From Elusimicrobiota bacterium (GTDB lineage: Bacteria > Elusimicrobiota > Elusimicrobia > UBA1565 > UBA9628), in contig JAMPYD010000177.1 of the NCBI GenBank assembly GCA_023700845.1, positions 1 to 5,301 on the forward strand: a stretch of DNA of 5,301 nucleotides, written 5' to 3'. Numbering within the stretch: position 1 is the first letter of the stretch; each line of letters begins with the position of its first letter. A program made the position numbers and the translations under genes. This document shows, one piece after another, positions 1-5,301 of the stretch. A model generated the notes under the pieces. It was not told the DNA's origin, ran no database searches, and saw only the letters and a program-made list of their open reading frames with translations.

Positions 1-39
1 GCAACACCGGCGGCCGTTTTGCTTCCAGAGACACCTCCC

Positions 40-1362
40 ATGAACTTCATCGATAAAGTCAAAGTCTACGTCGCCGCGGGCGTCGGCGGCGACGGCTGCC
101 TCTCGTTCAAGCACGAGAAGTACATGGAGTGGGGCGGCCCCAACGGCGGCGACGGCGGCCGCGGCGGGGACGTCTGGTTCGTGGCGGCCTCGCGGCTGAC
201 CACCTTGATGGATCTGCATTTCCGCCCGCACGTGACCGCGGGCCGGGGCGGCCACGGAAAGGGCTCCCACAAGCACGGGCACAAGGGCGACGACGTTGAG
301 ATCCCCGTCCCCGTCGGCACTTTGATCTATCGCGACGGCATGCTCGTCGCCGACCTGCACAAGGACGGCCAGCGCTGGCGCGCCGGCGAAGGCGGCCGCG
401 GCGGCCGCGGCAACTGGTCCTTCAAGACCCGCCTCAACAACGCGCCCCGCCTCGCCGAGAAGGGCGGCCCGGGCGAGAAGGTCACGCTCGACATGGAGCT
501 CAAGCTCCTCGCCGACGTCGGCCTCGTCGGCTACCCGAACGCCGGCAAGTCGAGCTTCGTCTCCCGCGTGTCGAACGCGCGCCCGAAGATCGCCAACTAC
601 CCGTTCACCACGTTGTCGCCCAACCTCGGCGTCGCCTACCACAAGCACGTCAGCTTCGTCGTGGCCGATCTGCCGGGCCTCATCGAGGGCGCGGCCGACG
701 GCAAGGGCCTCGGCGTCAAGTTCCTCAAGCACACCGAGCGCTGCCGCCTGCTGATCCATCTCATCGACCCCGCCGGCTACATGGGCGAGGACCCCGAGGC
801 CGGCATCAAGACCATCGAGAAGGAGCTCAAGAAGTTCAGCCCCAAGCTCGCGACCAAGCAGAAGCTCCTCGTGCTCAACAAGACGGACCTGCCGGAAAGC
901 GCGGAGGTCCTCAAGAAGCTCAAGAAGAAGCACAAGGGGATCCTGGCGATCTCCGTGGCCACCGGCGACGGGGTGGACGCCCTCCTCGACAAGGTCATCG
1001 CCGAGCTCGCCAAGCACGACGGCCCCATCCACTTCGCCGAGAAGACGGTCGACGACTCGATCCACAAGGTGGAGCAGGGCTTCACCGTCGAGAACCAGGG
1101 CGGCGGCAGCTTCATCCTGCGCGGCAAGTTCGTCGAGCGGGCGTCGGCGATGCTCGACGTCAGCCTGCCCGAGGCGATCAACCGCTACCAGCACACGCTC
1201 AAGCGCATCGGCGTGGACCGGGCGCTCAAGAAGGCGGGCGTGCAGAGCGGCGATCGCGTCCGCTGCGGCGAATTCGAGTTCGAGTGGTCCAACACCCCGC
1301 TCAAGCGCATCACCGCCAAGCGCGGCGACGGCCGCACGCGCATCGGCATCGGCAAGAAGTGA
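40..1362 (+). CDS. obg: Obg family GTPase (ObgE/CgtA), 440 aa
   Basis: Essential P-loop GTPase that associates with the 50S ribosomal subunit and links ribosome assembly to growth and stress control. Three family domains are visible in order. The glycine-rich Obg fold covers about residues 1-158, with GGDGC, GGPNGGDGGRGG and GGRGGRGN motifs. The G domain has G1 GYPNAGKS (164-171), switch I Thr190/Thr191, G3 DLPG (210-213), G4 NKTD (280-283) and a G5-like SVA (305-307). The C-terminal OCT domain (about 342-416) ends in GEFEFEW. All nucleotide-binding residues are present and the length is normal for the family. The ATG at 40 is chosen because MNFIDKVKVYV matches the conserved N-terminus; an in-frame TTG at 19 would add seven atypical residues. 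No clear Shine-Dalgarno is seen before the ATG. After the OCT domain there is a basic tail of about 23 residues (Lys/Arg-rich, ending IGIGKK). The stop overlaps the hpnC start by one base, so it is probably the first visible gene of a polycistronic unit. Confidence 0.97.
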   Translation: MNFIDKVKVYVAAGVGGDGCLSFKHEKYMEWGGPNGGDGGRGGDVWFVAASRLTTLMDLHFRPHVTAGRGGHGKGSHKHGHKGDDVEIPVPVGTLIYRDGMLVADLHKDGQRWRAGEGGRGGRGNWSFKTRLNNAPRLAEKGGPGEKVTLDMELKLLADVGLVGYPNAGKSSFVSRVSNARPKIANYPFTTLSPNLGVAYHKHVSFVVADLPGLIEGAADGKGLGVKFLKHTERCRLLIHLIDPAGYMGEDPEAGIKTIEKELKKFSPKLATKQKLLVLNKTDLPESAEVLKKLKKKHKGILAISVATGDGVDALLDKVIAELAKHDGPIHFAEKTVDDSIHKVEQGFTVENQGGGSFILRGKFVERASAMLDVSLPEAINRYQHTLKRIGVDRALKKAGVQSGDRVRCGEFEFEWSNTPLKRITAKRGDGRTRIGIGKK

Positions 1363-2249
1363 TGGCGGACACGCTCAAGGCCTACGAGGCGAAGCTCTCG
1401 GACGCGGACGACGTCTCCGGGGCCTACCGCTTCTGCCAGGACCTGGCGGATTCGCACTACGAGAATTTTCCGGTCGCGTCCCTGCTGCTGCCCAAGCGCC
1501 TGCGCAAGCACGTCGCCGCGCTGTACGCCTTCGCGCGCATCGCCGACGACATGTCCGACGAGCCCGAGTACGAGGGCCGGCGCCGGGACTGCCTCCTCAA
1601 TTGGCGCTCGATGCTGGCCGACGTCGGCAAGCGCCCGCCGACGCACCCCGTCTTCCTGGCGCTGGGGGAAACGATCCGGGAGCTGGAGCTGCCGAAGGAG
1701 CCCTTCGACGACCTTCTCTCCGCCTTCCTTCAGGACACGGAGAAGAGCAGCTACGCCACCTTCGACGAGGTCGTCGATTACTGCCGCCGTTCCGCGAACC
1801 CGGTCGGGCGGATCGTCCTGATGATCCACGGCTACAAGGATCCGGAGCTGTTCCGCTACTCGGACGCGATCTGCACCGGGCTGCAGCTGGCCAATTTCTG
1901 GCAGGACGTGTCCGTCGACCTGAAGAAGAACCGCGTTTACATCCCCGACGAGGACTTCAAAGCCCACGGCTACTCCGAGGCCGACCTGCGCATGGGCGTC
2001 TACAACGAGCGCTTCAAGAACCTCATGAAGTTTCAGGTCGCCCGCACGCGCGCGCTGTTCGAGCAAGGCCGCCCGCTGCCGGCCTTGCTGCGTTGGCCGC
2101 TCTCGCTCGAGATCCGCCTGACCTGGTACGGCGGCATGCAGATCCTCAAGCTGATCCATAAGCTCGACTTCGACACCATCCGAACGCGTCCGACCCTGAA
2201 GAAACGGGAATGGATTCCGCTGGTCGCGCGCGCCCTCATCGGCACATGA
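1362..2249 (+). CDS. hpnC: Hydroxysqualene synthase HpnC, 295 aa
   Basis: Trans-isoprenyl diphosphate synthase of the squalene/phytoene synthase superfamily. In the HpnCDE pathway, HpnC converts presqualene diphosphate to hydroxysqualene, probably at the inner face of the membrane. HpnC-type signatures are visible: SHYENFPVAS (31-40), LLLPKRLRKHVAALYAFAR (41-59), the first Asp-rich motif DDMSDE (62-67), YCRRSANPVGR (140-150), and the second Asp-rich motif with Asp182 and Asp186 within QLANFWQDVSVD, followed by RVYIPDED. Both metal-diphosphate motifs are intact. The SHYENFPVAS and RRSANPVGR blocks separate it from the paralogue HpnD next door. The start is the ATG in the TGATG overlap with obg. 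The frame is open upstream to 1284, but the added residues would lie inside the obg OCT-domain coding region and look like out-of-frame noise. Translation is likely coupled to obg, as only a weak purine stretch (aagaag) precedes the start. Family assignment is firm; the reaction is inferred from the family and the hpnD/hpnE neighbours. Confidence 0.93.
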   Translation: MADTLKAYEAKLSDADDVSGAYRFCQDLADSHYENFPVASLLLPKRLRKHVAALYAFARIADDMSDEPEYEGRRRDCLLNWRSMLADVGKRPPTHPVFLALGETIRELELPKEPFDDLLSAFLQDTEKSSYATFDEVVDYCRRSANPVGRIVLMIHGYKDPELFRYSDAICTGLQLANFWQDVSVDLKKNRVYIPDEDFKAHGYSEADLRMGVYNERFKNLMKFQVARTRALFEQGRPLPALLRWPLSLEIRLTWYGGMQILKLIHKLDFDTIRTRPTLKKREWIPLVARALIGT

Positions 2250-3085
2250 CCTCCGCGCCGCCTCGGGCCGAGAAGAAGTCGAACTTCTTCCTGGGCTTCC
2301 TGCTCCTCTCGAAGCCCAAGCGCGAGGCGCTGTCCGCCGTCTACGCGTATTGCCGGCTGATCGACGACATCGTCGACGAGGGCCTGCCCAAGGACGAGGC
2401 CCGCCGCCAGCTCGATTTCTGGCGCGAGGAGATCGAGCGCCTCTACCAGGGCGCGCCGACCCACGACGTGTCGCGGGCGCTCCTCAAGCCGGTCGCCGAC
2501 TACAAGATCCCCAAGGAACCGTTCCTGGAGATGATCCGCGGCTGCGCGATGGACCTCGACGGGACCCGCTACGAGACGATCGCCGACCTCGAGAGCTACA
2601 TGCGCGGCGTGGCCTCCTCGGTCGGGATCATGTGCGTCCACATCTTCGGTTGGACCTACACGTCCAAGGAGCGCATCTACGAGTTCGCGACCACGTTCGG
2701 CTACGCCTTCCAGCTGACCAACATCATCCGCGACGTCGGCGCCGATCTCGAGATCGGCCGCGTCTATCTGCCGCTGTCCGAGATCAAGGAGGCGGGCTAC
2801 TCGGTCGACCGGCTCGTCCTCCGCGACCACGGCCCCGCGTTCGACCGCCTCATGGAGGGGCAGTACAAGCGCGCGAAGGCGTACTACGCCCGCGCCCGGA
2901 ACATGGTGGACTTCCGCGACCGGCTGGGCCTTCTGCCCGCCGAGGTCATGGCCTTCGTCTACGAGGGCCTGCTCGACGAAATCAGGGCGCGCGAGTTCCG
3001 CGTGCTCTTCCAGAAGACGACCCTCCCCGGCTGGCGCAAGCTGGCCCTCGCGCTGCGGGCCTGGCTGTACTGCCATGGGATCTGA
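2246..3085 (+). CDS. hpnD: Presqualene diphosphate synthase HpnD, 279 aa
   Basis: Second squalene/phytoene synthase superfamily enzyme. HpnD condenses two farnesyl diphosphates to presqualene diphosphate, the first step of the three-enzyme squalene route. Seen in the sequence: an N-terminal SNFFLGFLLLSKPKREAL block (12-29), AVYAYCRLIDDIVDE with the first Asp-rich motif DDIVDE (40-45), GCAMDLDGTRYET (99-111), VASSVG (122-127), and the second motif QLTNIIRDVGAD with Asp163 and Asp167, followed by GRVYLP (171-176). Both Mg-binding motifs are complete and the length is normal. The start is the ATG in an ATGA overlap with the hpnC stop. An alternative in-frame ATG at 2210 would add 12 residues read from within hpnC and is less likely. 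The gene is paralogous to hpnC. A general phytoene/squalene synthase label would also fit by domain alone, but the hpnC and hpnE neighbours favour HpnD. Confidence 0.92.
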   Translation: MTSAPPRAEKKSNFFLGFLLLSKPKREALSAVYAYCRLIDDIVDEGLPKDEARRQLDFWREEIERLYQGAPTHDVSRALLKPVADYKIPKEPFLEMIRGCAMDLDGTRYETIADLESYMRGVASSVGIMCVHIFGWTYTSKERIYEFATTFGYAFQLTNIIRDVGADLEIGRVYLPLSEIKEAGYSVDRLVLRDHGPAFDRLMEGQYKRAKAYYARARNMVDFRDRLGLLPAEVMAFVYEGLLDEIRAREFRVLFQKTTLPGWRKLALALRAWLYCHGI

Positions 3086-4400
3086 AAAAAACGACGTCAT
3101 CGTCCTCGGCGGCGGCTTCGCCGGCCTGAGCTGCGCCGTCGCCCTGGCGAAAAAGGGCCGCAAGGTCCTGGTGCTCGACAAGAAGCCCCATCTCGGCGGA
3201 CGGGCCTACTCGTTCCGGGAGAACGGTCTCGACGTCGACAACGGCCAGCACCTGTTCATGGGCTGCTACCTCGCGACGCGCGAATTCCTGAAGACGATCG
3301 GGACCGAAGCCGGGCTCGATATTTACGAGGACGTCGTCGTGGATTACGCCGAGGCGGGCGGCGGGCGCGACCGCCTGTCCTGCCCCTCGTGGCTCCCGGC
3401 TCCGCTGCATCTGGCCGCCGGACTTATAGGCCTCAAGGGCGTCTCGTTCGGCGAGAAAACGGCGCTGCTCGCGTTCGACCGCGCGCTCAAGTCCATGAGG
3501 ACCGGCGCGATTCCCGATTCCGTCGAGAGGATGACCGTCCGCGCCTGGCTGACGTCGCTGGGCCTCTCGGCGAATTTCCAAACGCGCTTCTTCGATCCGG
3601 CCGCGATCGGCATCCTCAACGACGCGCCCGAGGTCGCCTCGGCCGCGGGGTTCGTGCAGGCGCTGCGTCAGATGTTCTTCACCGGCCGCGAGTCCTCGCG
3701 CTTCGCGCTGGCGAGGACCGGCCTCTCCGAGCTGTACACCGACGCCGCGCGCGACTACGTCGAGGCCCGCGGCGGGCGCGTGATCTCGAACGCGCGGGCC
3801 GCGAGCCTCATCGAGGCGGGCGGCCGCGTGCGCGGGATCGTGACCGACATGGACTCGCGCTTCGAGGCGGGCCACGTCGTTTCGACCTTGCCGCCGTGGG
3901 ATTTGAAGAAGCTCGGTCTTCCCGCCGCGCTGCGCGGCCGCTGGGAGGAGCTCAAGCCCGCGCCGATCGTTGGCGCGACGCTCAAGCTCGACCGCCCGGT
4001 GATGACCGAGCGGTTCCTGGGCATGCTCCGCACCGAGACCCACTGGGTGTTCAACAAGACCTTGATCCACGGGACCAAGGAGCAGGGCCAGACCGTGGCC
4101 GTGGTCATCTCCGGCGCGCACAAGCAGATCGGGTATTCGCCCGAGAAGATCATGGCCGCGGCGGCCCGCGATCTCGCGGCGTGCCTGCCCGAGTTCTCGA
4201 AGGCGAAGATTCTGGCGAGCAAGGTCGTCAAGGAGCCCTTCGCGACGCTCTCGCCCGTTCCCGGCGACGAAGCCAAGCGCCCCGAGCCCGGGACCGGCAT
4301 GCCCGGCTTCTCCTTCGCGGGAGACTGGACGCGGACGGGCCTCCCGGCCACGATCGAGTCGGCCTGCCTGTCCGGCCGGATCGCGGCCGAAAAGATCTGA
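3075..4400 (+). CDS. hpnE: FAD-dependent hydroxysqualene dehydroxylase HpnE, 441 aa
   Basis: Flavoprotein of the amine oxidase/phytoene desaturase-like family. HpnE reductively removes the hydroxyl of hydroxysqualene to give squalene, closing the HpnD-HpnC-HpnE route. The N-terminal Rossmann dinucleotide-binding motif is LGGGFAGL (11-18), with the acidic residue ending the second strand at Asp35 (VLVLDKK) and the GGRA motif at 41-44. The family-typical VDNGQHLFMGCY follows (54-65). The C-terminal FAD-binding block reads FSFAGDWTRTGLPATIESA (412-430), with Asp417 in the position expected to contact the flavin. Length is normal and no frame disruption is seen. The ATG at 3075 overlaps the end of hpnD by 11 bp in another frame, so translation is probably coupled. 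A generic NAD(P)-binding oxidoreductase or carotenoid desaturase label would fit by fold alone; the VDNGQH block and position after hpnC-hpnD make HpnE much more likely. It is the last gene before the palindromic gap. Confidence 0.92.
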   Translation: MGSEKNDVIVLGGGFAGLSCAVALAKKGRKVLVLDKKPHLGGRAYSFRENGLDVDNGQHLFMGCYLATREFLKTIGTEAGLDIYEDVVVDYAEAGGGRDRLSCPSWLPAPLHLAAGLIGLKGVSFGEKTALLAFDRALKSMRTGAIPDSVERMTVRAWLTSLGLSANFQTRFFDPAAIGILNDAPEVASAAGFVQALRQMFFTGRESSRFALARTGLSELYTDAARDYVEARGGRVISNARAASLIEAGGRVRGIVTDMDSRFEAGHVVSTLPPWDLKKLGLPAALRGRWEELKPAPIVGATLKLDRPVMTERFLGMLRTETHWVFNKTLIHGTKEQGQTVAVVISGAHKQIGYSPEKIMAAAARDLAACLPEFSKAKILASKVVKEPFATLSPVPGDEAKRPEPGTGMPGFSFAGDWTRTGLPATIESACLSGRIAAEKI

Positions 4401-4417
4401 GCCGCCGATTCACTCAT

Positions 4418-4458
4418 GATAATCACTCGTCCCGGGACGAGTGATTATCGATAGTTTT
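4418..4458 (+). terminator. Perfect 32-bp palindrome plus T4 tract, probable terminator of the obg-hpn unit
   Basis: Bases 4418-4449 are a perfect palindrome: left arm GATAATCACTCGTCCC, right arm its exact reverse complement, centred on CCCGGG. As RNA it would give a 14-bp stem with a CCGG loop. It starts 17 bases after the hpnE stop, and a TTTT run lies at 4455-4458, five bases beyond the stem. Position and stability suit an intrinsic terminator or an mRNA 3'-end stabiliser. Against a canonical terminator, the stem base is AT-rich and the T-run is short and displaced. The exact symmetry would also suit a DNA operator for a dimeric regulator. Confidence 0.55.
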
Positions 4459-4468
4459 CGCGGAACGA

Positions 4469-4490
4469 CGACTGTTTCCGGAAACGGTCG
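4469..4490. repeat. 22-bp imperfect palindrome (inner hairpin 1)
   Basis: CGACTGTTTCC faces GGAAACGGTCG: 10 of 11 positions are complementary and the exception (T4473/G4486) is wobble-compatible in RNA. The core GTTTCCGGAAAC (4474-4485) is a perfect 12-bp palindrome. GGAAC words at 4462-4466 and 4491-4495 flank it. It is either part of the folded block or a regulator-binding site. Confidence 0.5.
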
Positions 4491-4494
4491 GGAA

Positions 4495-4510
4495 CTCGCG
4501 CCGGTGCGAG
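4495..4510. repeat. 16-bp imperfect palindrome (inner hairpin 2)
   Basis: CTCGCGCC faces GGTGCGAG; the only non-complementary position (G4500/T4505) is wobble-compatible. It lies four bases after the previous palindrome and overlaps the place where a -35 element of the dcd promoter would sit. In such GC-rich sequence a palindrome of this size alone is weak evidence; its interest is in the tandem arrangement. Confidence 0.35.
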
Positions 4511-4528
4511 CGATATTCGCGAAAAAGA

Positions 4529-4534
4529 TATAAT
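4529..4534 (+). promoter_or_regulatory. Probable -10 element of the dcd promoter (TATAAT)
   Basis: A perfect match to the sigma-70 -10 consensus in otherwise GC-rich DNA, 27 bases before the dcd ATG, predicting transcription start near 4541 and a leader of about 20 nt. At 16-18 bp spacing the -35 region (around 4505-4512, tgcgagcg) does not resemble TTGACA, and there is no extended TG motif. The promoter may therefore be weak or activator-dependent. An A-run (4522-4526) lies in the spacer. dcd thus appears to be transcribed separately from the hpn genes. Confidence 0.6.
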
Positions 4535-4547
4535 CGGTTCACCCGAC

Positions 4548-4554
4548 GGAGGAG
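4548..4554 (+). promoter_or_regulatory. Strong ribosome binding site of dcd (GGAGGAG)
   Basis: GGAGGAG ends seven bases before the ATG at 4562, a near-ideal Shine-Dalgarno and spacing that fixes the dcd start. It is the only strong ribosome binding site in the window; the other genes start at or near overlaps and seem to rely on coupling. Confidence 0.85.
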
Positions 4555-4561
4555 CCAGTCA

Positions 4562-5125
4562 ATGATCAAGTCCGATAAGTGGATCCGCGAGATGTCCCAG
4601 ACCAAGAAGATGATCGACCCGTTCGTCGAGCATCAGGACGGCAAGGATAAGATCTCGTACGGGCTGTCCTCGTACGGCTACGACATCCGCGTGGCGGACG
4701 AATACAAGGTCTTCACGAACGTGCACGGCACCGTCGTGGACCCGAAGGACTTCGACGCGAAGGCCTTCGTCGACATCAAGGCCCCGACCTGCGTCGTGCC
4801 GCCGAACTCCTTCGCGCTCGCCCGCTCCCTCGAGAAGTTCTCGATCCCGCGCGACGTGCTGGCGGTGTGCCTGGGGAAATCCACCTACGCGCGCTGCGGC
4901 ATCATCATCAACGTGACTCCCCTTGAGCCCGGCTGGGAAGGGTACCTGACCATCGAGATCTCCAACACCACGCCGCTGCCCGCGAAGATCTACTCGAACG
5001 AGGGCATCGCCCAGCTCCTGTTCTTCGGGGGCGACCAGCTCTGCGAGACCTCGTACTCCGACCGCAAGGGCAAGTACATGGACCAGGTCGGCGTGGTCCT
5101 GCCCCGCATCCTCGCCGCCAAGTGA
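4562..5125 (+). CDS. dcd: dCTP deaminase, 187 aa
   Basis: Deaminates dCTP to dUTP and ammonia, feeding dUMP and hence dTTP synthesis; a cytosolic trimer of the dUTPase-like fold. Visible family blocks: IKSDKWIR (2-9), ISYGLSSYGYDIRVADE (31-47), PPNSFALARS (80-89), CLGKSTYARCGIIINVTPLEPGWEGYLTIEISNTTPLPAKIY (103-144) and NEGIAQLLFF (146-155). By alignment with E. coli Dcd (Ser111, Arg115, Glu138), the active-site residues are Ser107, Arg111 and Glu132, all present. Length is close to the roughly 190 aa usual for Dcd. Some Dcd homologues also carry dUTPase activity; this one resembles the ordinary deaminase type, but sequence reading alone cannot exclude bifunctionality. It has its own -10 element and ribosome binding site, unlike the coupled genes before it. 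Its TGA overlaps a GTG that begins the next reading frame. Confidence 0.96.
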   Translation: MIKSDKWIREMSQTKKMIDPFVEHQDGKDKISYGLSSYGYDIRVADEYKVFTNVHGTVVDPKDFDAKAFVDIKAPTCVVPPNSFALARSLEKFSIPRDVLAVCLGKSTYARCGIIINVTPLEPGWEGYLTIEISNTTPLPAKIYSNEGIAQLLFFGGDQLCETSYSDRKGKYMDQVGVVLPRILAAK

Positions 5126-5301
5126 AGCTCGCGCTCCTTCTGCTGGCGGCCGTCGCGGCCCGGGCGGGGGATTTGGGCGGGCACGAGCCGGCGGCGGCGG
5201 AGCCCGTCGTCGCGGCGGAGGACCGCGCGGCGGTGCTCGAGGAGATGTGGCAGCGCCGCATCCTTCTGCCGGACCAGCCGGCCTGGGCGCCGGCCGACGC
5301 C
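5122..5301 (+). CDS. Unidentified exported protein, N-terminal 60 residues only (runs off the window)
   Basis: An open frame starts at the GTG sharing a GTGA overlap with the dcd stop and continues without a stop to the window edge (60 codons). The translation begins MKLALLLLAAVAARA followed by GDLGG: a short basic start, a hydrophobic core of about 11 residues and an AxA-type signal peptidase I site (ARA) after residue 15, so export by Sec is likely. No lipobox Cys is present. The next part is Ala/Pro/Glu-rich and looks disordered (about 16-35), then EDRAAVLEEMWQRRILLPDQ may form a helix. Third codon positions are mostly G or C, as in the genes upstream, supporting real coding. There is no Shine-Dalgarno, so translation would be coupled to dcd. 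The family is not recognisable from this fragment. The main alternative is that a later start, such as the ATG at codon 43, is used, but that would lose the signal peptide. Confidence 0.7.
   Translation, partial: MKLALLLLAAVAARAGDLGGHEPAAAEPVVAAEDRAAVLEEMWQRRILLPDQPAWAPADA

Larger units (their letters stand above)
4455..4525. repeat. Nested inverted repeats: outer stem enclosing two hairpins
   Basis: TTTTCGCGGA (4455-4464) pairs with TTCGCGAAAA (4516-4525) over 10 positions, with one mismatch that would be G-U in RNA. Inside lie two further imperfect palindromes, at 4469-4490 and 4495-4510. As RNA this gives a three-way junction: one closing stem and two side hairpins. As DNA the outer arms could be operator half-sites next to the dcd -10 element. 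The block lies upstream of the predicted dcd start of transcription, so it would be transcribed only by readthrough from hpnE or from an unseen promoter. The geometry is read directly; function is unknown. Confidence 0.5.

Noticed and set aside
1..39. Possible 3' half of a terminator (cggcggccg followed by tttt) from an upstream gene
   Set aside because: Its matching arm would lie outside the window, and GC-rich words like this are common here; it cannot be supported.
391..411. Tandem 9-mer GGCGGCCGC repeated twice within obg
   Set aside because: It simply encodes the conserved Gly-Gly-Arg repeats of the Obg fold with GC-rich codons.
1185..2159. Minus-strand open frame (324 codons) spanning the obg/hpnC junction
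   Set aside because: It crosses two real genes on the other strand and has low-complexity Val/Leu/Arg/Glu composition; explained by high third-position GC.
1362..3085. hpnC and hpnD as a recent tandem duplication
   Set aside because: They share the superfamily fold and Asp-rich motifs but differ in family-specific blocks; they are ancient paralogues found together in many bacteria.
2033..3181. Long minus-strand open frame (382 codons) opposite hpnC/hpnD
   Set aside because: It lies antisense to two well-conserved enzymes, shows no recognisable domain, and has the biased Arg/Ala/Val/Leu/Asp composition typical of antisense frames in GC-rich genes.
2982..4121. Long minus-strand open frame (379 codons) opposite hpnE
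   Set aside because: Same reasons: antisense to an intact HpnE, Arg/Gly/Ala/Glu-rich, no motif recognised.
4423..4605. Small minus-strand open frame (60 codons) covering the hpnE-dcd gap
   Set aside because: It runs through the palindromes and into the dcd start, with no ribosome binding site or recognisable protein features; more likely chance.

Overview
GC-rich bacterial DNA with dense, one-direction coding on the + strand. Four genes overlap stop-to-start, a structured intergenic gap of about 160 bp follows, and then come two more coupled genes. The phylum cannot be fixed from the sequence. The complete squalene set HpnC/HpnD/HpnE and a predicted Sec-type signal peptide in the last gene suggest a high-GC, probably Gram-negative (diderm) bacterium, but this is inference. 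No mobile element, tRNA, rRNA or CRISPR array was seen.

Layout. Positions 1-39 hold no recognisable gene or clear ribosome binding site; they are the short leader of the Obg GTPase gene (40-1362). Its TGA overlaps the ATG of hpnC (1362-2249), whose TGA overlaps the ATG of hpnD (2246-3085). hpnD in turn overlaps hpnE (3075-4400) by 11 bp. With no gaps for promoters or terminators, the four genes are most simply one polycistronic unit with translational coupling. The three hpn products form the complete HpnD -> HpnC -> HpnE route: two farnesyl diphosphates to presqualene diphosphate, then hydroxysqualene, then squalene. No squalene-hopene cyclase or other squalene-using enzyme lies in the window, so the end product (hopanoid, sterol-like compound, C30 carotenoid or other) is open.

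The gap at 4401-4561 is the most structured non-coding part. It contains a perfect 32-bp palindrome just after hpnE (probable terminator or operator). A second block follows, with an outer inverted repeat enclosing two smaller imperfect palindromes, each stem having a single mismatch that would be a G-U pair in RNA. After these come a perfect TATAAT -10 hexamer and a strong GGAGGAG ribosome binding site for dcd (4562-5125, dCTP deaminase). The dcd stop overlaps a GTG that opens a short reading frame with a clear signal peptide (5122 to the window edge). It is the start of an unidentified exported protein.

The protein families are well known. No wholly new system is evident in the coding part; the items most worth a second look are the palindromic gap and the unidentified exported protein.
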